A stretch of DNA of 64,000 nt from an uncultured Tenacibaculum sp. (lineage in GTDB: Bacteria > Bacteroidota > Bacteroidia > Flavobacteriales > Flavobacteriaceae): NCBI RefSeq assembly GCF_947499065.1, contig NZ_CANMMT010000014.1, positions 1 to 64,000 on the forward strand, written 5' to 3'. The notes beneath the pieces were generated by a model that did not search any database, was not told the DNA's origin, and worked only from the letters and a program-made list of their open reading frames with translations. Position numbers and translations under genes: made by a program. Position 1 is the stretch's first letter. Each line of letters starts with the position of its first letter. Positions 8,720-18,583 of this stretch are shown piece after piece.

Positions 8720-9598
8720 ATGCAAATAAAATTCATTGATAGAGAATCTGGTAACACAATTATAGAAACTCCTCCTGGAGAAGCTTTCCTAAAACTATTA
8801 TACAATAACCCATTCGGTAAAATGGCTATTTTACCTATAGCTAAACGTAAGTTTTTATCTTCTTGGTATGGTAAAAAAATGAACAAACCTAAGTCTACAA
8901 AAAAAATAGAAAGTTTTGTAGCACAGCTAGGTATTGATATAAACGAAGCCGAAAAATCTATTTCTGAGTTTACTTCTTTCAATGATTTCTTTTACAGAAA
9001 ATTAAAACCCAATGCCAGACCGATAAACCCTGACTTTGTCTCTCCAGGTGATGGAAAAATGTTGGCCTTTGAAAACATTTCTGATATCCACAATTTCTTT
9101 GTAAAAGGTAGAAAATTTACACTTAAAGAATTTTTAGGCAACGAAGAATTAGCAGAAAAACACAAAAATTCTTCTTTGATCATCTTAAGATTAGCCCCTA
9201 ATGATTATCACAGATATCATTTTCCTCTTGATGGAGTTCCTTCAGAAATGACAAAAATAAAAGGTGATTATTTTTCTGTTTCTCCATATGCCTTAGCTTC
9301 TAATTTCACAAAGGTTTTTTGCGAAAATAAACGTGAATATTGTATTTTATCAACAGAAGAAAAAGGAGACATCGTCATAGCACCAGTTGGAGCAACAATG
9401 GTAGGAAGTATTATTGAAACTTACACTGCAAACACTCCTATAAAAAAGGGTGACGAAATGGGATATTTTGCTTTTGGAGGCTCAACTATTGTTCTTTTAG
9501 TAAACAAAGAAAAATTAGCTATAGATCAAGACATTATAGAAAACACAAAAAATCGTATTGAGACTTTTGTTAAAATGGGAGAAACAATAGGAAAGTAA
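8720..9598 (+). CDS. psd: Phosphatidylserine decarboxylase proenzyme
   Basis: This 292-residue proenzyme converts phosphatidylserine to phosphatidylethanolamine at the inner membrane. The self-cleavage motif GGST is at residues 253-256, so Ser255 would become the pyruvoyl group of the small chain. The upstream segments LAPNDYHRYHFPLDG and SPGDGKM match the family active-site Asp/His region. The PSD type fits the longer eukaryote-like bacterial group rather than the short proteobacterial form. It follows mutB by 4 nt and probably shares its transcript. Confidence 0.95.
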   Translation: MQIKFIDRESGNTIIETPPGEAFLKLLYNNPFGKMAILPIAKRKFLSSWYGKKMNKPKSTKKIESFVAQLGIDINEAEKSISEFTSFNDFFYRKLKPNARPINPDFVSPGDGKMLAFENISDIHNFFVKGRKFTLKEFLGNEELAEKHKNSSLIILRLAPNDYHRYHFPLDGVPSEMTKIKGDYFSVSPYALASNFTKVFCENKREYCILSTEEKGDIVIAPVGATMVGSIIETYTANTPIKKGDEMGYFAFGGSTIVLLVNKEKLAIDQDIIENTKNRIETFVKMGETIGK

Positions 9599-9668
9599 TC
9601 TATTTACTTTAACACTCCTTTGCCCTTAAAAATGATTGAAATCATAATTTTATTACAGCTTTAATCCG

Positions 9669-9676
9669 TAAATTTG
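9669..9676 (+). promoter_or_regulatory. Probable -7 element ahead of ccsBA
   Basis: TAAATTTG matches the Bacteroidota TAnnTTTG element and sits 28 nt before the ccsBA ATG. The upstream -33 region is only T-rich without a clear TTG. Confidence 0.5.
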
Positions 9677-9704
9677 CGAAGTTTTATATTTATCAGATTT
9701 ACAG

Positions 9705-12700
9705 ATGAAAAAAGTTCTTAATATTCTTTACTCAACTCGCCTGATGGCCGTGTTGTTTTTTGCTATTTCAATTGCCATGGGAGTTGCTACTTTTATAGAA
9801 AACGATTATGGTACTCAAACCTCAAAAGCTTTAGTTTACAACACTTGGTGGTTTGAATTAATTATGATTTTTTTCACTATCAATTTCTTTGGTAATATTT
9901 TCAGATACAAATTATACAAAAAAGAAAAGTGGTCTGTTTTATTATTTCACGTAGCTTTCTTATTTATTTTAATTGGAGCTGGAATTACCCGTTATATCAG
10001 TTATGAAGGTTTAATGATTATTGACGAAGGAGAAACGACAAATACTTTTTTCTCAGACATCAATTACCTTAACGTAATTATAGACGACAATCAGTTTCAA
10101 AAAGAAACAAACAACAAACTTTTATTATCAGCTTGGGGAAGTAATTCCGCTAGTTTTACAGAGTATTTCCAACCTAAAAAAGATGGTAAAAACCATCAAA
10201 TAGACTTTAAACTTGTTGATTACATTCCTTGGGTAGAAAAGAAATTTATCGAGGATGATAACGGAGTAGAACACATCAAATTTGTTGAGAGTTCTAGTGG
10301 AAGTAGACATGAACACTATATTAAACGTGGCCAAATTCAAAATATTCACAATATTTTAGTTGGTTTTGACGCCAAGGATGGAAATGCTAATATTAATATT
10401 TTTAAAAGAAATGATTCTTTAAAAATAATTACAAAATCTGCAGGTAACTACCAAGTAATGGCTACTCAACAAAAAGGTTTTGTAAAACAAGATACTATTC
10501 AAGACTTTAAACTACGTTCACTTTACAATGTTTCTGGTTTACCTTTTGTAGTTCCTCAGTACCCTACTAAAGGAGACATTAAAACTGTTAGAGGAAAAAA
10601 AGACAATAAAAAATACGACATGGTTATTTTTGATGTAACTACAGATGGAAAAACTGAACGTATCGAATTAACAGGGGGACAGTTTAATGTAGACGGGCAA
10701 AAGCAATTTAAAATTGGAGATTTAAATTTTAGAGCTTGGTATGGTGCTAAACAGCGTGTAACTCCTTTCAGTATAAAACTAAATGATTTTCAGTTAGAAA
10801 AATATCCTGGTTCAGAAAACGCAGCTTCTTTTGCTAGTGAAATTACTGTTTTTGATAAAGATGAAACTTTTGATTTTAGAATTTTTATGAATAATATTTT
10901 ACACTATAAAGGATATCGTTTATTTCAATCAAGTTACTTAAATGCTGGTGAAAAAATTGAACAAACTCACCTTTCTATAAATCACGATTCTTGGGGTACA
11001 ACTGTAACTTATATTGGTTATTTCCTATTATTTTTTGGTTTAATCGCTTCTTTATTTGTGAAAAACACTCGTTTTTACGATTTAAAAAAATCGTTAGAAA
11101 AAATACGAACTAAAAAAGCTACACTTTCAATTATACTATTATTAATTAGTTCTATAGCTTTTTCTCAACACAACACACATAAGCCAAAAGAATTATCAGA
11201 AACTCAAATTGATTCCATATTACAAAAATCAATAGTTGACAAAAAACATGCTGATTTATTTAGTCAATTAGTAATACAAGACGCAGGTGGAAGAATGAAA
11301 CCTGCCCATACTTTTGCTTCTGAATTAGTACGAAAAGTTGCACACACAGATAATTTTAAAGGTTTAACTCCTAGTCAAATTTTAGTTTCTATAACTGAAG
11401 CTCCTATGTTTTGGTTAAATGTTCCTTTTATTTATTTAGAAATAGGAAATACGCAAATTCGTGAAGTTCTAGGCCTACCTAAAGATACTAAATATGCTCG
11501 TTTTATTGATTTTTACGACGAAAATGGAACTTCAAAAATTAGTCATTTAGTAATTGAAGCTCAGAAAAAAAGAATACAAAGTAAATTAGAACAAGACGCT
11601 ATAAAAATAGAGCGTAGAGTTTGGTTACTATCTCAGGCTTTAGGTGGTGGTATTTTAAGAATATACCCAATTCCAAATGATGAAAATAATAAATGGGTAT
11701 CGCAACCTGAAACTTCACAAGCCAATTTTAGAGGAACTGACTCTGTATTTGTTCGTCAATCATTACCTGTATATTTTCAATTATTACAAGCTTCTAAAAA
11801 AACAGGAGATTACACAGAAACTAATAAAATTTTAGATGGGATTAAAAAGTTCCAGAGAAAATTTGGTTCAAAAGTAATTCCTACTCAAGATAAAATACAA
11901 TTGGAAATCGCTTACAATAAAGCTAATATTTTTGTAAAGCTGGCTAAATACTACGGATATGTTAGTTTACTAATGATTATATTCGTTTTCTTCCAAATAT
12001 TCAATAATAAGCCTTGGATTAATTATGCCATAAAAGTTTTTATAGGAATAATAATCATTCTTTTTATTACGCATGTATTAGGTTTAGCTGCGCGATGGTA
12101 TATTAGTGGTAATGCTCCTTGGAGTAACGCATATGAAACCATAATCTTTGTAGGATTAGCTTCTATGTTTTTTGGCTTAATTTTAGGTAAGAAATCCTCT
12201 TTAACCATTGCGGCTACCACATTTTTAACTGCTATCATATTATCTTTTGCTCATCAAAACTGGCTAGATCCTGAAATTGCTAACTTAGTACCTGTATTAA
12301 ACTCGTGGTGGTTATATGTACATGTTTCTATTATTGTTTCTGGTTATGGGCCTTTTGCCTTAGGTATGATTTTAGGTATATTTTCTTTATTCTTAATCAT
12401 TTTTACAAATGAAAAAAACAAAAAGAAGATGAAGTTACACCTAAATGAGCTTACAACCATAAATGAAATGGCCATAACTGTTGGTTTAGTCTTATTCACT
12501 GTTGGTAATTTTTTAGGTGGAATGTGGGCAAATGAAAGTTGGGGACGTTACTGGGGATGGGACCCAAAAGAAACTTGGGCTTTAATATCAATTATGATAT
12601 ATGCGTTTGTATTGCATATGCGTTTAATCCCTGGGTTACGTAGCAAATATACATTTAATCTATGGTCAATTATTGCATTTGCTTCTGTTATGATGACATA

Positions 12701-12851
12701 CTTTGGAGTTAATTTTTACCTATCAGGATTACATTCTTATGCAAGTGGAGATAAAGTAATTACTCCAAATTCAGTATACTATTCTGTATCTTTTGTCTTT
12801 ATCATTGGTTTAATTGCATGGTTTAAACACAAGAAGTTTTACAAAAAATAA
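9705..12851 (+). CDS. ccsBA: Fused CcsB(ResB)-CcsA(ResC) cytochrome c synthase
   Basis: This 1048-residue membrane protein attaches heme to apocytochromes c (system II). The N-terminal half is ResB/CcsB-like: several membrane segments before residue about 115, a large periplasmic domain, then another membrane segment at about 435-450. The C-terminal half is CcsA-like with the heme-handling tryptophan-rich motif WGRYWGWDPKETW at 946-958 and many flanking membrane helices. The two functions are fused in one polypeptide as in many Bacteroidota and epsilonproteobacteria. A central periplasmic stretch at about 470-740 is less conserved. It appears monocistronic or the first gene of a short unit. 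Confidence 0.93.
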   Translation: MKKVLNILYSTRLMAVLFFAISIAMGVATFIENDYGTQTSKALVYNTWWFELIMIFFTINFFGNIFRYKLYKKEKWSVLLFHVAFLFILIGAGITRYISYEGLMIIDEGETTNTFFSDINYLNVIIDDNQFQKETNNKLLLSAWGSNSASFTEYFQPKKDGKNHQIDFKLVDYIPWVEKKFIEDDNGVEHIKFVESSSGSRHEHYIKRGQIQNIHNILVGFDAKDGNANINIFKRNDSLKIITKSAGNYQVMATQQKGFVKQDTIQDFKLRSLYNVSGLPFVVPQYPTKGDIKTVRGKKDNKKYDMVIFDVTTDGKTERIELTGGQFNVDGQKQFKIGDLNFRAWYGAKQRVTPFSIKLNDFQLEKYPGSENAASFASEITVFDKDETFDFRIFMNNILHYKGYRLFQSSYLNAGEKIEQTHLSINHDSWGTTVTYIGYFLLFFGLIASLFVKNTRFYDLKKSLEKIRTKKATLSIILLLISSIAFSQHNTHKPKELSETQIDSILQKSIVDKKHADLFSQLVIQDAGGRMKPAHTFASELVRKVAHTDNFKGLTPSQILVSITEAPMFWLNVPFIYLEIGNTQIREVLGLPKDTKYARFIDFYDENGTSKISHLVIEAQKKRIQSKLEQDAIKIERRVWLLSQALGGGILRIYPIPNDENNKWVSQPETSQANFRGTDSVFVRQSLPVYFQLLQASKKTGDYTETNKILDGIKKFQRKFGSKVIPTQDKIQLEIAYNKANIFVKLAKYYGYVSLLMIIFVFFQIFNNKPWINYAIKVFIGIIIILFITHVLGLAARWYISGNAPWSNAYETIIFVGLASMFFGLILGKKSSLTIAATTFLTAIILSFAHQNWLDPEIANLVPVLNSWWLYVHVSIIVSGYGPFALGMILGIFSLFLIIFTNEKNKKKMKLHLNELTTINEMAITVGLVLFTVGNFLGGMWANESWGRYWGWDPKETWALISIMIYAFVLHMRLIPGLRSKYTFNLWSIIAFASVMMTYFGVNFYLSGLHSYASGDKVITPNSVYYSVSFVFIIGLIAWFKHKKFYKK

Positions 12852-12873
12852 TTATAAATAAATAAGAATAACG

Positions 12874-12881
12874 TACTTTTG
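12874..12881 (+). promoter_or_regulatory. Promoter -7 element before the TPR membrane protein
   Basis: TACTTTTG matches TAnnTTTG and ends 23 nt before the ATG at 12905. No good -33 TTG was found at the expected spacing. Confidence 0.5.
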
Positions 12882-12904
12882 CGCGTTGTTAAAAAAAAGA
12901 AATT

Positions 12905-13420
12905 ATGTTCAATAAAAATATAAAATTAGTTTTAGCTGGATTAACTGTTATTTGGTCAGTATATGAATTTACTCAAGGCCACATAATGAATGGTATATCT
13001 ATATTACTATTAGCAGGGATATTCATCTTATTTTATTTTAAAAACGAATTTATTTTATTAGCCTTTCTAAAATTAAGAAAGCAAGATTTTGAAGGAGCTA
13101 AGAAATGGCTTAGTTATATTAAAAATCCTTCAAGTGCATTAATTAAAAAGCAAGAAGGATACTTCAATTATCTTCATGGTATTATGCTTTCTCAAACAAA
13201 TATTACTCAAGCAGAAAAATTTTTAAGAAAAGCCGTAAAGTTAGGACTAGCAATGGATCATGACTTAGCAATGGCTAAACTACAATTAGCTGGTATTGCT
13301 ATGACTAAACGTAGAAAACGTGAAGCTACAAATTTAATGGCTGAAGCTAAAAAACTTGACAAGCATGGTATGCTAAAAGAGCAAATGCAAATGATGAAAC
13401 AACAAATGAAAAAGATTTAA
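12905..13420 (+). CDS. Small membrane protein with TPR-like C-terminus
   Basis: This 171-residue protein has two hydrophobic segments at about 8-25 and 28-47. A soluble region with TPR-like helices follows: a hydrophobic pattern around NYLHGIMLSQTNITQAEKF, then an alanine-rich helix at about 110-150. The tail is methionine- and lysine-rich (EQMQMMKQQMKKI). It resembles conserved Flavobacteriaceae proteins annotated only as DUF2892/TPR-like. No catalytic motif was recognised and the function is unknown. It lies between the cytochrome c synthase and the polysaccharide block with its own promoter-like element. Confidence 0.8.
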   Translation: MFNKNIKLVLAGLTVIWSVYEFTQGHIMNGISILLLAGIFILFYFKNEFILLAFLKLRKQDFEGAKKWLSYIKNPSSALIKKQEGYFNYLHGIMLSQTNITQAEKFLRKAVKLGLAMDHDLAMAKLQLAGIAMTKRRKREATNLMAEAKKLDKHGMLKEQMQMMKQQMKKI

Positions 13421-13460
13421 TTTTTTATTTTTTGTACTTTTAACGTCTAACAATTAATCG

Positions 13461-15365
13461 ATGGTAAGAAAATTAGTTTTAAAAGCCTTTGAGAAATACG
13501 CTTCTCGATGGGTTGTATTAATTATAGATATTCTATTAGTATGCATATCCTTTTTGTTAGCATATACCGTTCGTTTTAATGCTAGTTTAAATTTCGATGT
13601 TCATAATTTATATTATCAACTTCCATTTATAGCCATTATATCCCTTGTAAGTTTTCTTATTGTTGGATCCTACAGAGGGATTATTAGACATACAGGAACT
13701 AGAGATGCTTTTAACGTTTTTGTTGGCGTTACACTACTTTCAATGATTACAATCAGTGTTGTTTTAATAAATAACACTTTTAAGATTTTCCCTAGTTTTA
13801 CAATACCTAAATCAATTGTCATAATTCATTATTTGATTTCTGTCTTAATTTTAGTTGTTAGTCGTTATGTATTTAAAGCTTTTTTTGAAATTATTTCTAC
13901 AGAATTAGATACTATTACAAACGTATTAATTTATGGAGCTGGAGATTCTGGTTTAATTACATATGGTGCTTTAAATAGAGATACTAAAAACAAGTATGAA
14001 ATAATAGGCTTTGTTGATGACGATGAAAAAAAAGTTGGAAAAAAAATCAATAGAATTAAGATTTTTGAAGGTAAAAGAATAGACCAAAATTTCATTGAGA
14101 CTAAACAAATTGATGAAATTATTATTTCTATACAAAATGCTAAGCCTGAAAAATTACTGTATTTAACTGATTCTTTATTAGCGTTAGGTGTTAAAGTTAA
14201 AATTGTTCCACCTCTTTCAAAATGGATAGATGGTGATTTAGAAGCTAATCAAATAAAAAGTGTAAAAATAGAGGATTTACTTGATAGAAAACCTATATCA
14301 ATAGATAACCCAATTGTTAAAAGAGAAGTTAGTTATAAAACAATCTTGGTTACAGGCGCAGCTGGTTCTATTGGCTCTGAAATTTCAAGGCAATTAAGCT
14401 CTTATGAATTAAAACACTTAATTTTAATAGACCAGGCGGAATCTGCACTATATGATTTACAACAAGAGTTAATACAAAAAGGCAAAAATAGCTTTACCTC
14501 TATCGTAGCAGATGTAAGAGATGAAAAAAGGATGTCTGAGATATTTGAGCAATATAAGCCTCAAAAAGTTTTTCATGCTGCTGCATACAAACATGTTCCT
14601 TTAATGGAGTTAAGTCCATATGAAGCTGTAAAAATAAATATAGGCGGAACAAAAAACATAGCTGATTTAGCAATAAAAAATAACGTTGAACGTTTTGTAA
14701 TGGTTTCTACAGATAAAGCAGTAAACCCTACTAATGTTATGGGAGCTTCAAAAAGAGTAGCTGAAATGTATATTAGTTGTTTAAGTAAAATTAACAACCA
14801 TAATACTAAATTTACGACTACTCGTTTCGGAAATGTTTTAGGTTCAAATGGTTCTGTTATACCTCTTTTCAAAAAACAAATTGAAAACGGTGGCCCTTTA
14901 ACTGTTACTCATAAAGATATTACACGTTATTTTATGACAATACCTGAGGCTTGTCGTTTAGTATTAGAAGCAGGCACTATGGGTAATGGTGGAGAAATTT
15001 ATATCTTCGACATGGGACAATCTGTTAAGATATTTGATATGGCCAAAAGGATGATTCATTTATCTGGATTAAAGTACCCTGAAGATATTGATATAAAAAT
15101 AACTGGACTTCGACCTGGAGAAAAGTTATATGAAGAATTATTAGCTAACGGGGAAAACACATCGCCTACTTATCATGAAAAAATCATGATTGCTAAGAAT
15201 CAAAAGTTAGATTTTGAATTCATAAAAGATAAAATCATTGAATTATGTATCGCTAATAAAAATCATAACAATCAAAAAACAGTACAATTAATAAAAGAAA
15301 TTGTACCAGAATATAAATCAAATAACTCTGTCTATGAAAAATTAGATATTGTTAGAAAAAATTAA
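13461..15365 (+). CDS. Membrane-anchored nucleotide-sugar 4,6-dehydratase (CapD/WbpM/PglF family)
   Basis: This 634-residue protein has four N-terminal membrane segments (about 15-125), a CoA-binding-like Rossmann domain (about 145-270), and a C-terminal extended SDR domain starting with VTGAAGSIGSEIS near residue 296. The VSTDKAVNPTNVMGASKR segment carries the TDK and MGASKR signatures of UDP-GlcNAc 4,6-dehydratases. Members convert UDP-GlcNAc to a 4-keto-6-deoxy sugar at the inner membrane face, the first step toward bacillosamine, FucNAc or QuiNAc-type sugars. The following genes encode Wza- and Wzc-like exporters, so it belongs to a polysaccharide unit. Exact product stereochemistry cannot be told. 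Confidence 0.9.
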   Translation: MVRKLVLKAFEKYASRWVVLIIDILLVCISFLLAYTVRFNASLNFDVHNLYYQLPFIAIISLVSFLIVGSYRGIIRHTGTRDAFNVFVGVTLLSMITISVVLINNTFKIFPSFTIPKSIVIIHYLISVLILVVSRYVFKAFFEIISTELDTITNVLIYGAGDSGLITYGALNRDTKNKYEIIGFVDDDEKKVGKKINRIKIFEGKRIDQNFIETKQIDEIIISIQNAKPEKLLYLTDSLLALGVKVKIVPPLSKWIDGDLEANQIKSVKIEDLLDRKPISIDNPIVKREVSYKTILVTGAAGSIGSEISRQLSSYELKHLILIDQAESALYDLQQELIQKGKNSFTSIVADVRDEKRMSEIFEQYKPQKVFHAAAYKHVPLMELSPYEAVKINIGGTKNIADLAIKNNVERFVMVSTDKAVNPTNVMGASKRVAEMYISCLSKINNHNTKFTTTRFGNVLGSNGSVIPLFKKQIENGGPLTVTHKDITRYFMTIPEACRLVLEAGTMGNGGEIYIFDMGQSVKIFDMAKRMIHLSGLKYPEDIDIKITGLRPGEKLYEELLANGENTSPTYHEKIMIAKNQKLDFEFIKDKIIELCIANKNHNNQKTVQLIKEIVPEYKSNNSVYEKLDIVRKN

Positions 15366-15370
15366 ATTAG

Positions 15371-15378
15371 TACTTTCG
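15371..15378 (+). promoter_or_regulatory. Possible -7 element before the Wza-like gene
   Basis: TACTTTCG is a one-base variant of TAnnTTTG and lies 17 nt upstream of the ATG at 15396, in the gap after the dehydratase. It could give the export genes their own transcript. Confidence 0.4.
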
Positions 15379-15395
15379 CAAAAAAAATTTCACCT

Positions 15396-16163
15396 ATGCC
15401 TAAAGTTATAAAAATATTGTTAGCTATTTTCATGCTAACAATTACTTCATGTGTTTCAAAAAAGAAAATTGTTTATTTTCAAAACCATGAAGAAAATCAA
15501 TCTTTAATAAATAACAAATACAAAATAACTTTTAAACCTAGTGACTTAATTCAAATAAACATTTCGGCATTAGATTTAGAAGCTGTAAAACCTTTCAACC
15601 TAGCTGCAGTAACATATACAACTACTACAAATAATTTAGCAGCTCCCCCTCAACAACAATCATACATTATTGATCAAGAAGGCTTTATAGAGTTCCCTGT
15701 TTTAGGAAAGATAAAAATTGGTGGTTTAACTAGAACAGAAGCAATTAATCTTCTAAAAGAAAAACTATCTCCTGATTATATAAAAAATCCTACAATTAAC
15801 ATAAAAATTTCCAATTTTTCAGTTACTGTTTTAGGAGATGTAAAAAAACCAGGTAAATTTATTATACCCAATGAAAGAGTTTCAGTTCTTGAAGCTGTAG
15901 GTTTAGCTGGTGATTTGAATATATCTGGAATAAGGAATATTGAAGTTAAAAGAGAAGAAAATAATAAGATAACAACTTACAAATTAGATTTACGATCTAA
16001 TAATATTTTCACTTCTCCTGCTTATTATTTACAACAAAACGATATTGTATATGTCAAACCTAATAAAGCAGCTTCTCAATCTGCATCTTATAATCAGAAT
16101 ACTGGTTTATTTATATCAATAGGTTCTGTTATTATTTCTCTAATTTCTATTCTAACAAGGTAA
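15396..16163 (+). CDS. Polysaccharide export lipoprotein (Wza/BexD-like)
   Basis: This 255-residue outer-membrane lipoprotein has the lipobox LTITSC with Cys19. It has a polysaccharide-export domain (FKPSDLIQINISALDLEAV, then IIDQEGFIEFPVLGKIKIGG) and one SLBB domain (VTVLGDVKKPGKF, VSVLEAVGLAGDL). A hydrophobic segment near the C-terminus (about 234-252) resembles the short membrane-spanning helix of Wza-type channels. It would form the outer-membrane exit for capsule or exopolysaccharide. It ends 6 nt before the Wzc-like kinase gene, its usual partner. Confidence 0.92.
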   Translation: MPKVIKILLAIFMLTITSCVSKKKIVYFQNHEENQSLINNKYKITFKPSDLIQINISALDLEAVKPFNLAAVTYTTTTNNLAAPPQQQSYIIDQEGFIEFPVLGKIKIGGLTRTEAINLLKEKLSPDYIKNPTINIKISNFSVTVLGDVKKPGKFIIPNERVSVLEAVGLAGDLNISGIRNIEVKREENNKITTYKLDLRSNNIFTSPAYYLQQNDIVYVKPNKAASQSASYNQNTGLFISIGSVIISLISILTR

Positions 16164-16169
16164 ACAAAC

Positions 16170-18539
16170 ATGAATAACGAACAATATTCTTCTCAAATTT
16201 CAGATAACGATACAATTAATATTAGGGCTGAATTGGAAAAATACTTAATTCATTGGAAATGGTTTATTTTAGGTATTATAATTTCAATTTCAGTAGCTTT
16301 TTTATACCTAAGATACAGTACTCCTAAATACATTACAACTTCAACAATTTTAATTAAAAATGATAAAAAAGGTGGTGTTTCTGATGAACTTGCTGCCTTT
16401 GGAGATCTTGGTATTATTGGTAGTTCAAACAAAAACATTGATAATGAAATTGAGATTATTAAATCTAGAAAACTTATTAATAGTGTTATAAAAAAATTAA
16501 ACTTAAACCTTAAGTATATTACGGAAGGGAGAATCAAAAAATCTGAAATTTATAAAAAAACACCTATTTCCTTTGTTTCAGGTGACTCCTTGTCAACTAA
16601 ATTAAATAAAATAGATACTATATTGAATATCAAAATCTTATCTGTTAATAATTTTAAATTATATGATGAAAATGGTAATTTTATTTCAGAAAATTCATTT
16701 AATAGAATTATTGAAAATAATCAACTTGGTAATTTTAAAATAATAAAAAATAATAAATTCTTCAATAAATTTTTAGGAAAAAAAATAAAAGTAATTATCA
16801 ACTCGTTAGATAAAACTATTGATTACTATCGAAAGAACATAAAGGTTTCTCCGATAAACAAAAGATCAAGCGTAGTTAAATTATCTTTACAATCAATAAT
16901 TAAAGAAAAGGCAGAAAACATATTGGATGAATTAATTGTTCAGTATAACAATGATGCTATTCTAGATAAAAAGCAAGTTTCAGAAAAAACCAATGACTTT
17001 ATTATTGACCGCTTAAATAATGTAGGTAAAGAATTGGCTGGAATTGATGATAAGGTACAAATATTTAAAAGTAAAAATAATATTGCTGACATCGAAACTG
17101 AAGCTAAATTAACTTTAGAAACAAAAACATTGAACCGTCAAAACTTAATTCATGCATCTACTGAATTAAGTCTAGCTAAATCATTAAGCGAAGAATTACT
17201 AAACAATGAATATCTTCCAGCTAACTTGGGATTAACTGATGCTAACATCGGTAAATCTATTACTGAATATAACCTATTAATATCACAGTTAAAACGTTTA
17301 GAAAAAAGTGCTGGTGAAAAAAACACTGTTTTAATAGAAGTTCAAAATAATATTTCTTCCTTAAAGAGTTCATTAAAAAGAAGCCTTGAAAACACCATTA
17401 AGTCACTTCAAATTAAAGTAAATAGTTTACAACGTGAATCTAGTAGATTTAATTCTAAAATATCTTCTATACCTACTAAAGAAAGAGAATTTTTAGATAT
17501 TGCTCGTCAACAAGAAATTATTGCTGGCTTGTATACTTATTTATTAAAGAAAAAGGAAGAAACTGCTATATCTTTAACAGCTACAGCTATACCTAACGCT
17601 AAAATAATAGATAAAGCTTATGCTTCGGACATTCCTGTAAGTCCTAACAAAAAAACAATATATTTAGCATCTCTTATATTTGGGTTAATAATTCCTATTG
17701 TAATAATATACTTAAGAGATCTTTTAGACACTAAAGTTCATACTAAAAAAGATATCGAAGAACACACTTCAATTCCTTATTTAGGAGACATACCACATTC
17801 TGTTACTAAAGAAAAAATTGTTATTAATTCAAGTGCTCGTTCAAGTACAGCTGAAGCTTTCAGATTAATTAGAACAAACTTAGACTTTATGTTAACTCAG
17901 AAAACGGAAGGTAAAGGAAATACTATATTCGTTACTTCTACTACTAGTGGTGAAGGTAAATCATTCACATCTATAAATCTAGCAGCCTCTTTATCTTTAT
18001 CTGGTAAAAAAGTTATTCTAGTAGGAATGGATTTAAGAGCTCCTAAAATCACAGAGTATCTTGAAATTCCTGATAGAAAAGGTATTACTAACTTTTTAAC
18101 TAACAATAGTATTACCTTAGACTCTTTAAAGTTTTCTATTGATGAAATTCCTAGTTTAGATATTATTGCTTCTGGAGCTATCCCTCCAAATCCTGCAGAA
18201 TTATTAATGTCTAAAAAGATTGGGGATATTTTCACAGAGTTAGAAGAAAAATATGACTATGTTATTATTGATACTGCCCCTGTTAACTTAGTGACAGATA
18301 CTATGCTTATTTCAAAACATGCAGATTTAGTGTTATATGTTACAAGAGCTAATTATTTGGATAAACGTATGTTAATAGTTCCTCAAACTTTATACAGAGA
18401 TAAAAAACTTCCTAACTTAGCTATTATTTTAAATGATGTTGATTTAAAACGTGGTTACGGTTACGGTTATGGTTATGGATACGGTTATGGTATCCCTGAA
18501 GATGTAGATTTACCTTGGTATAAAAGAATCTTTAGTTAA
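16170..18539 (+). CDS. Wzc-type polysaccharide co-polymerase and tyrosine autokinase
   Basis: This 789-residue inner-membrane protein has a Wzz-like chain-length domain bounded by membrane helices at about 29-48 and 496-515, with a long periplasmic coiled-coil region. A cytoplasmic BY-kinase domain follows. Walker A is SGEGKS at 593-598 (Lys597), the Walker A' region is VILVGMDLRAPK, and Walker B is YVIIDTAPV. The C-terminus carries six tyrosines in a Gly-Tyr repeat followed by WYKRIF, the expected autophosphorylation cluster. It controls chain length and export with the Wza-like protein 6 nt upstream. The phosphatase that would reverse its phosphorylation is encoded convergently downstream. 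Confidence 0.95.
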   Translation: MNNEQYSSQISDNDTINIRAELEKYLIHWKWFILGIIISISVAFLYLRYSTPKYITTSTILIKNDKKGGVSDELAAFGDLGIIGSSNKNIDNEIEIIKSRKLINSVIKKLNLNLKYITEGRIKKSEIYKKTPISFVSGDSLSTKLNKIDTILNIKILSVNNFKLYDENGNFISENSFNRIIENNQLGNFKIIKNNKFFNKFLGKKIKVIINSLDKTIDYYRKNIKVSPINKRSSVVKLSLQSIIKEKAENILDELIVQYNNDAILDKKQVSEKTNDFIIDRLNNVGKELAGIDDKVQIFKSKNNIADIETEAKLTLETKTLNRQNLIHASTELSLAKSLSEELLNNEYLPANLGLTDANIGKSITEYNLLISQLKRLEKSAGEKNTVLIEVQNNISSLKSSLKRSLENTIKSLQIKVNSLQRESSRFNSKISSIPTKEREFLDIARQQEIIAGLYTYLLKKKEETAISLTATAIPNAKIIDKAYASDIPVSPNKKTIYLASLIFGLIIPIVIIYLRDLLDTKVHTKKDIEEHTSIPYLGDIPHSVTKEKIVINSSARSSTAEAFRLIRTNLDFMLTQKTEGKGNTIFVTSTTSGEGKSFTSINLAASLSLSGKKVILVGMDLRAPKITEYLEIPDRKGITNFLTNNSITLDSLKFSIDEIPSLDIIASGAIPPNPAELLMSKKIGDIFTELEEKYDYVIIDTAPVNLVTDTMLISKHADLVLYVTRANYLDKRMLIVPQTLYRDKKLPNLAIILNDVDLKRGYGYGYGYGYGYGIPEDVDLPWYKRIFS
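18453..18490 (+). repeat. Hexanucleotide GGTTAY repeat encoding the Gly-Tyr tail
   Basis: Six consecutive near-identical hexamers (GGTTAC, GGTTAC, GGTTAT, GGTTAT, GGATAC, GGTTAT) run in frame through the Wzc tyrosine cluster. Slippage by one unit would keep the frame and add or remove one tyrosine. Confidence 0.85.
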
Positions 18540-18552
18540 TCATTATAAATAT

Positions 18553-18581
18553 AAAAAAGGAAGCAAATTGCTTCCTTTTTT
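18553..18581. terminator. Bidirectional terminator between wzc-like and cpsB-like genes
   Basis: The perfect 12-bp stem AAAAAAGGAAGC / GCTTCCTTTTTT with loop AAATT has A and T runs on both sides, so it can end transcription from both convergent genes. Confidence 0.9.
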
Positions 18582-18583
18582 AT

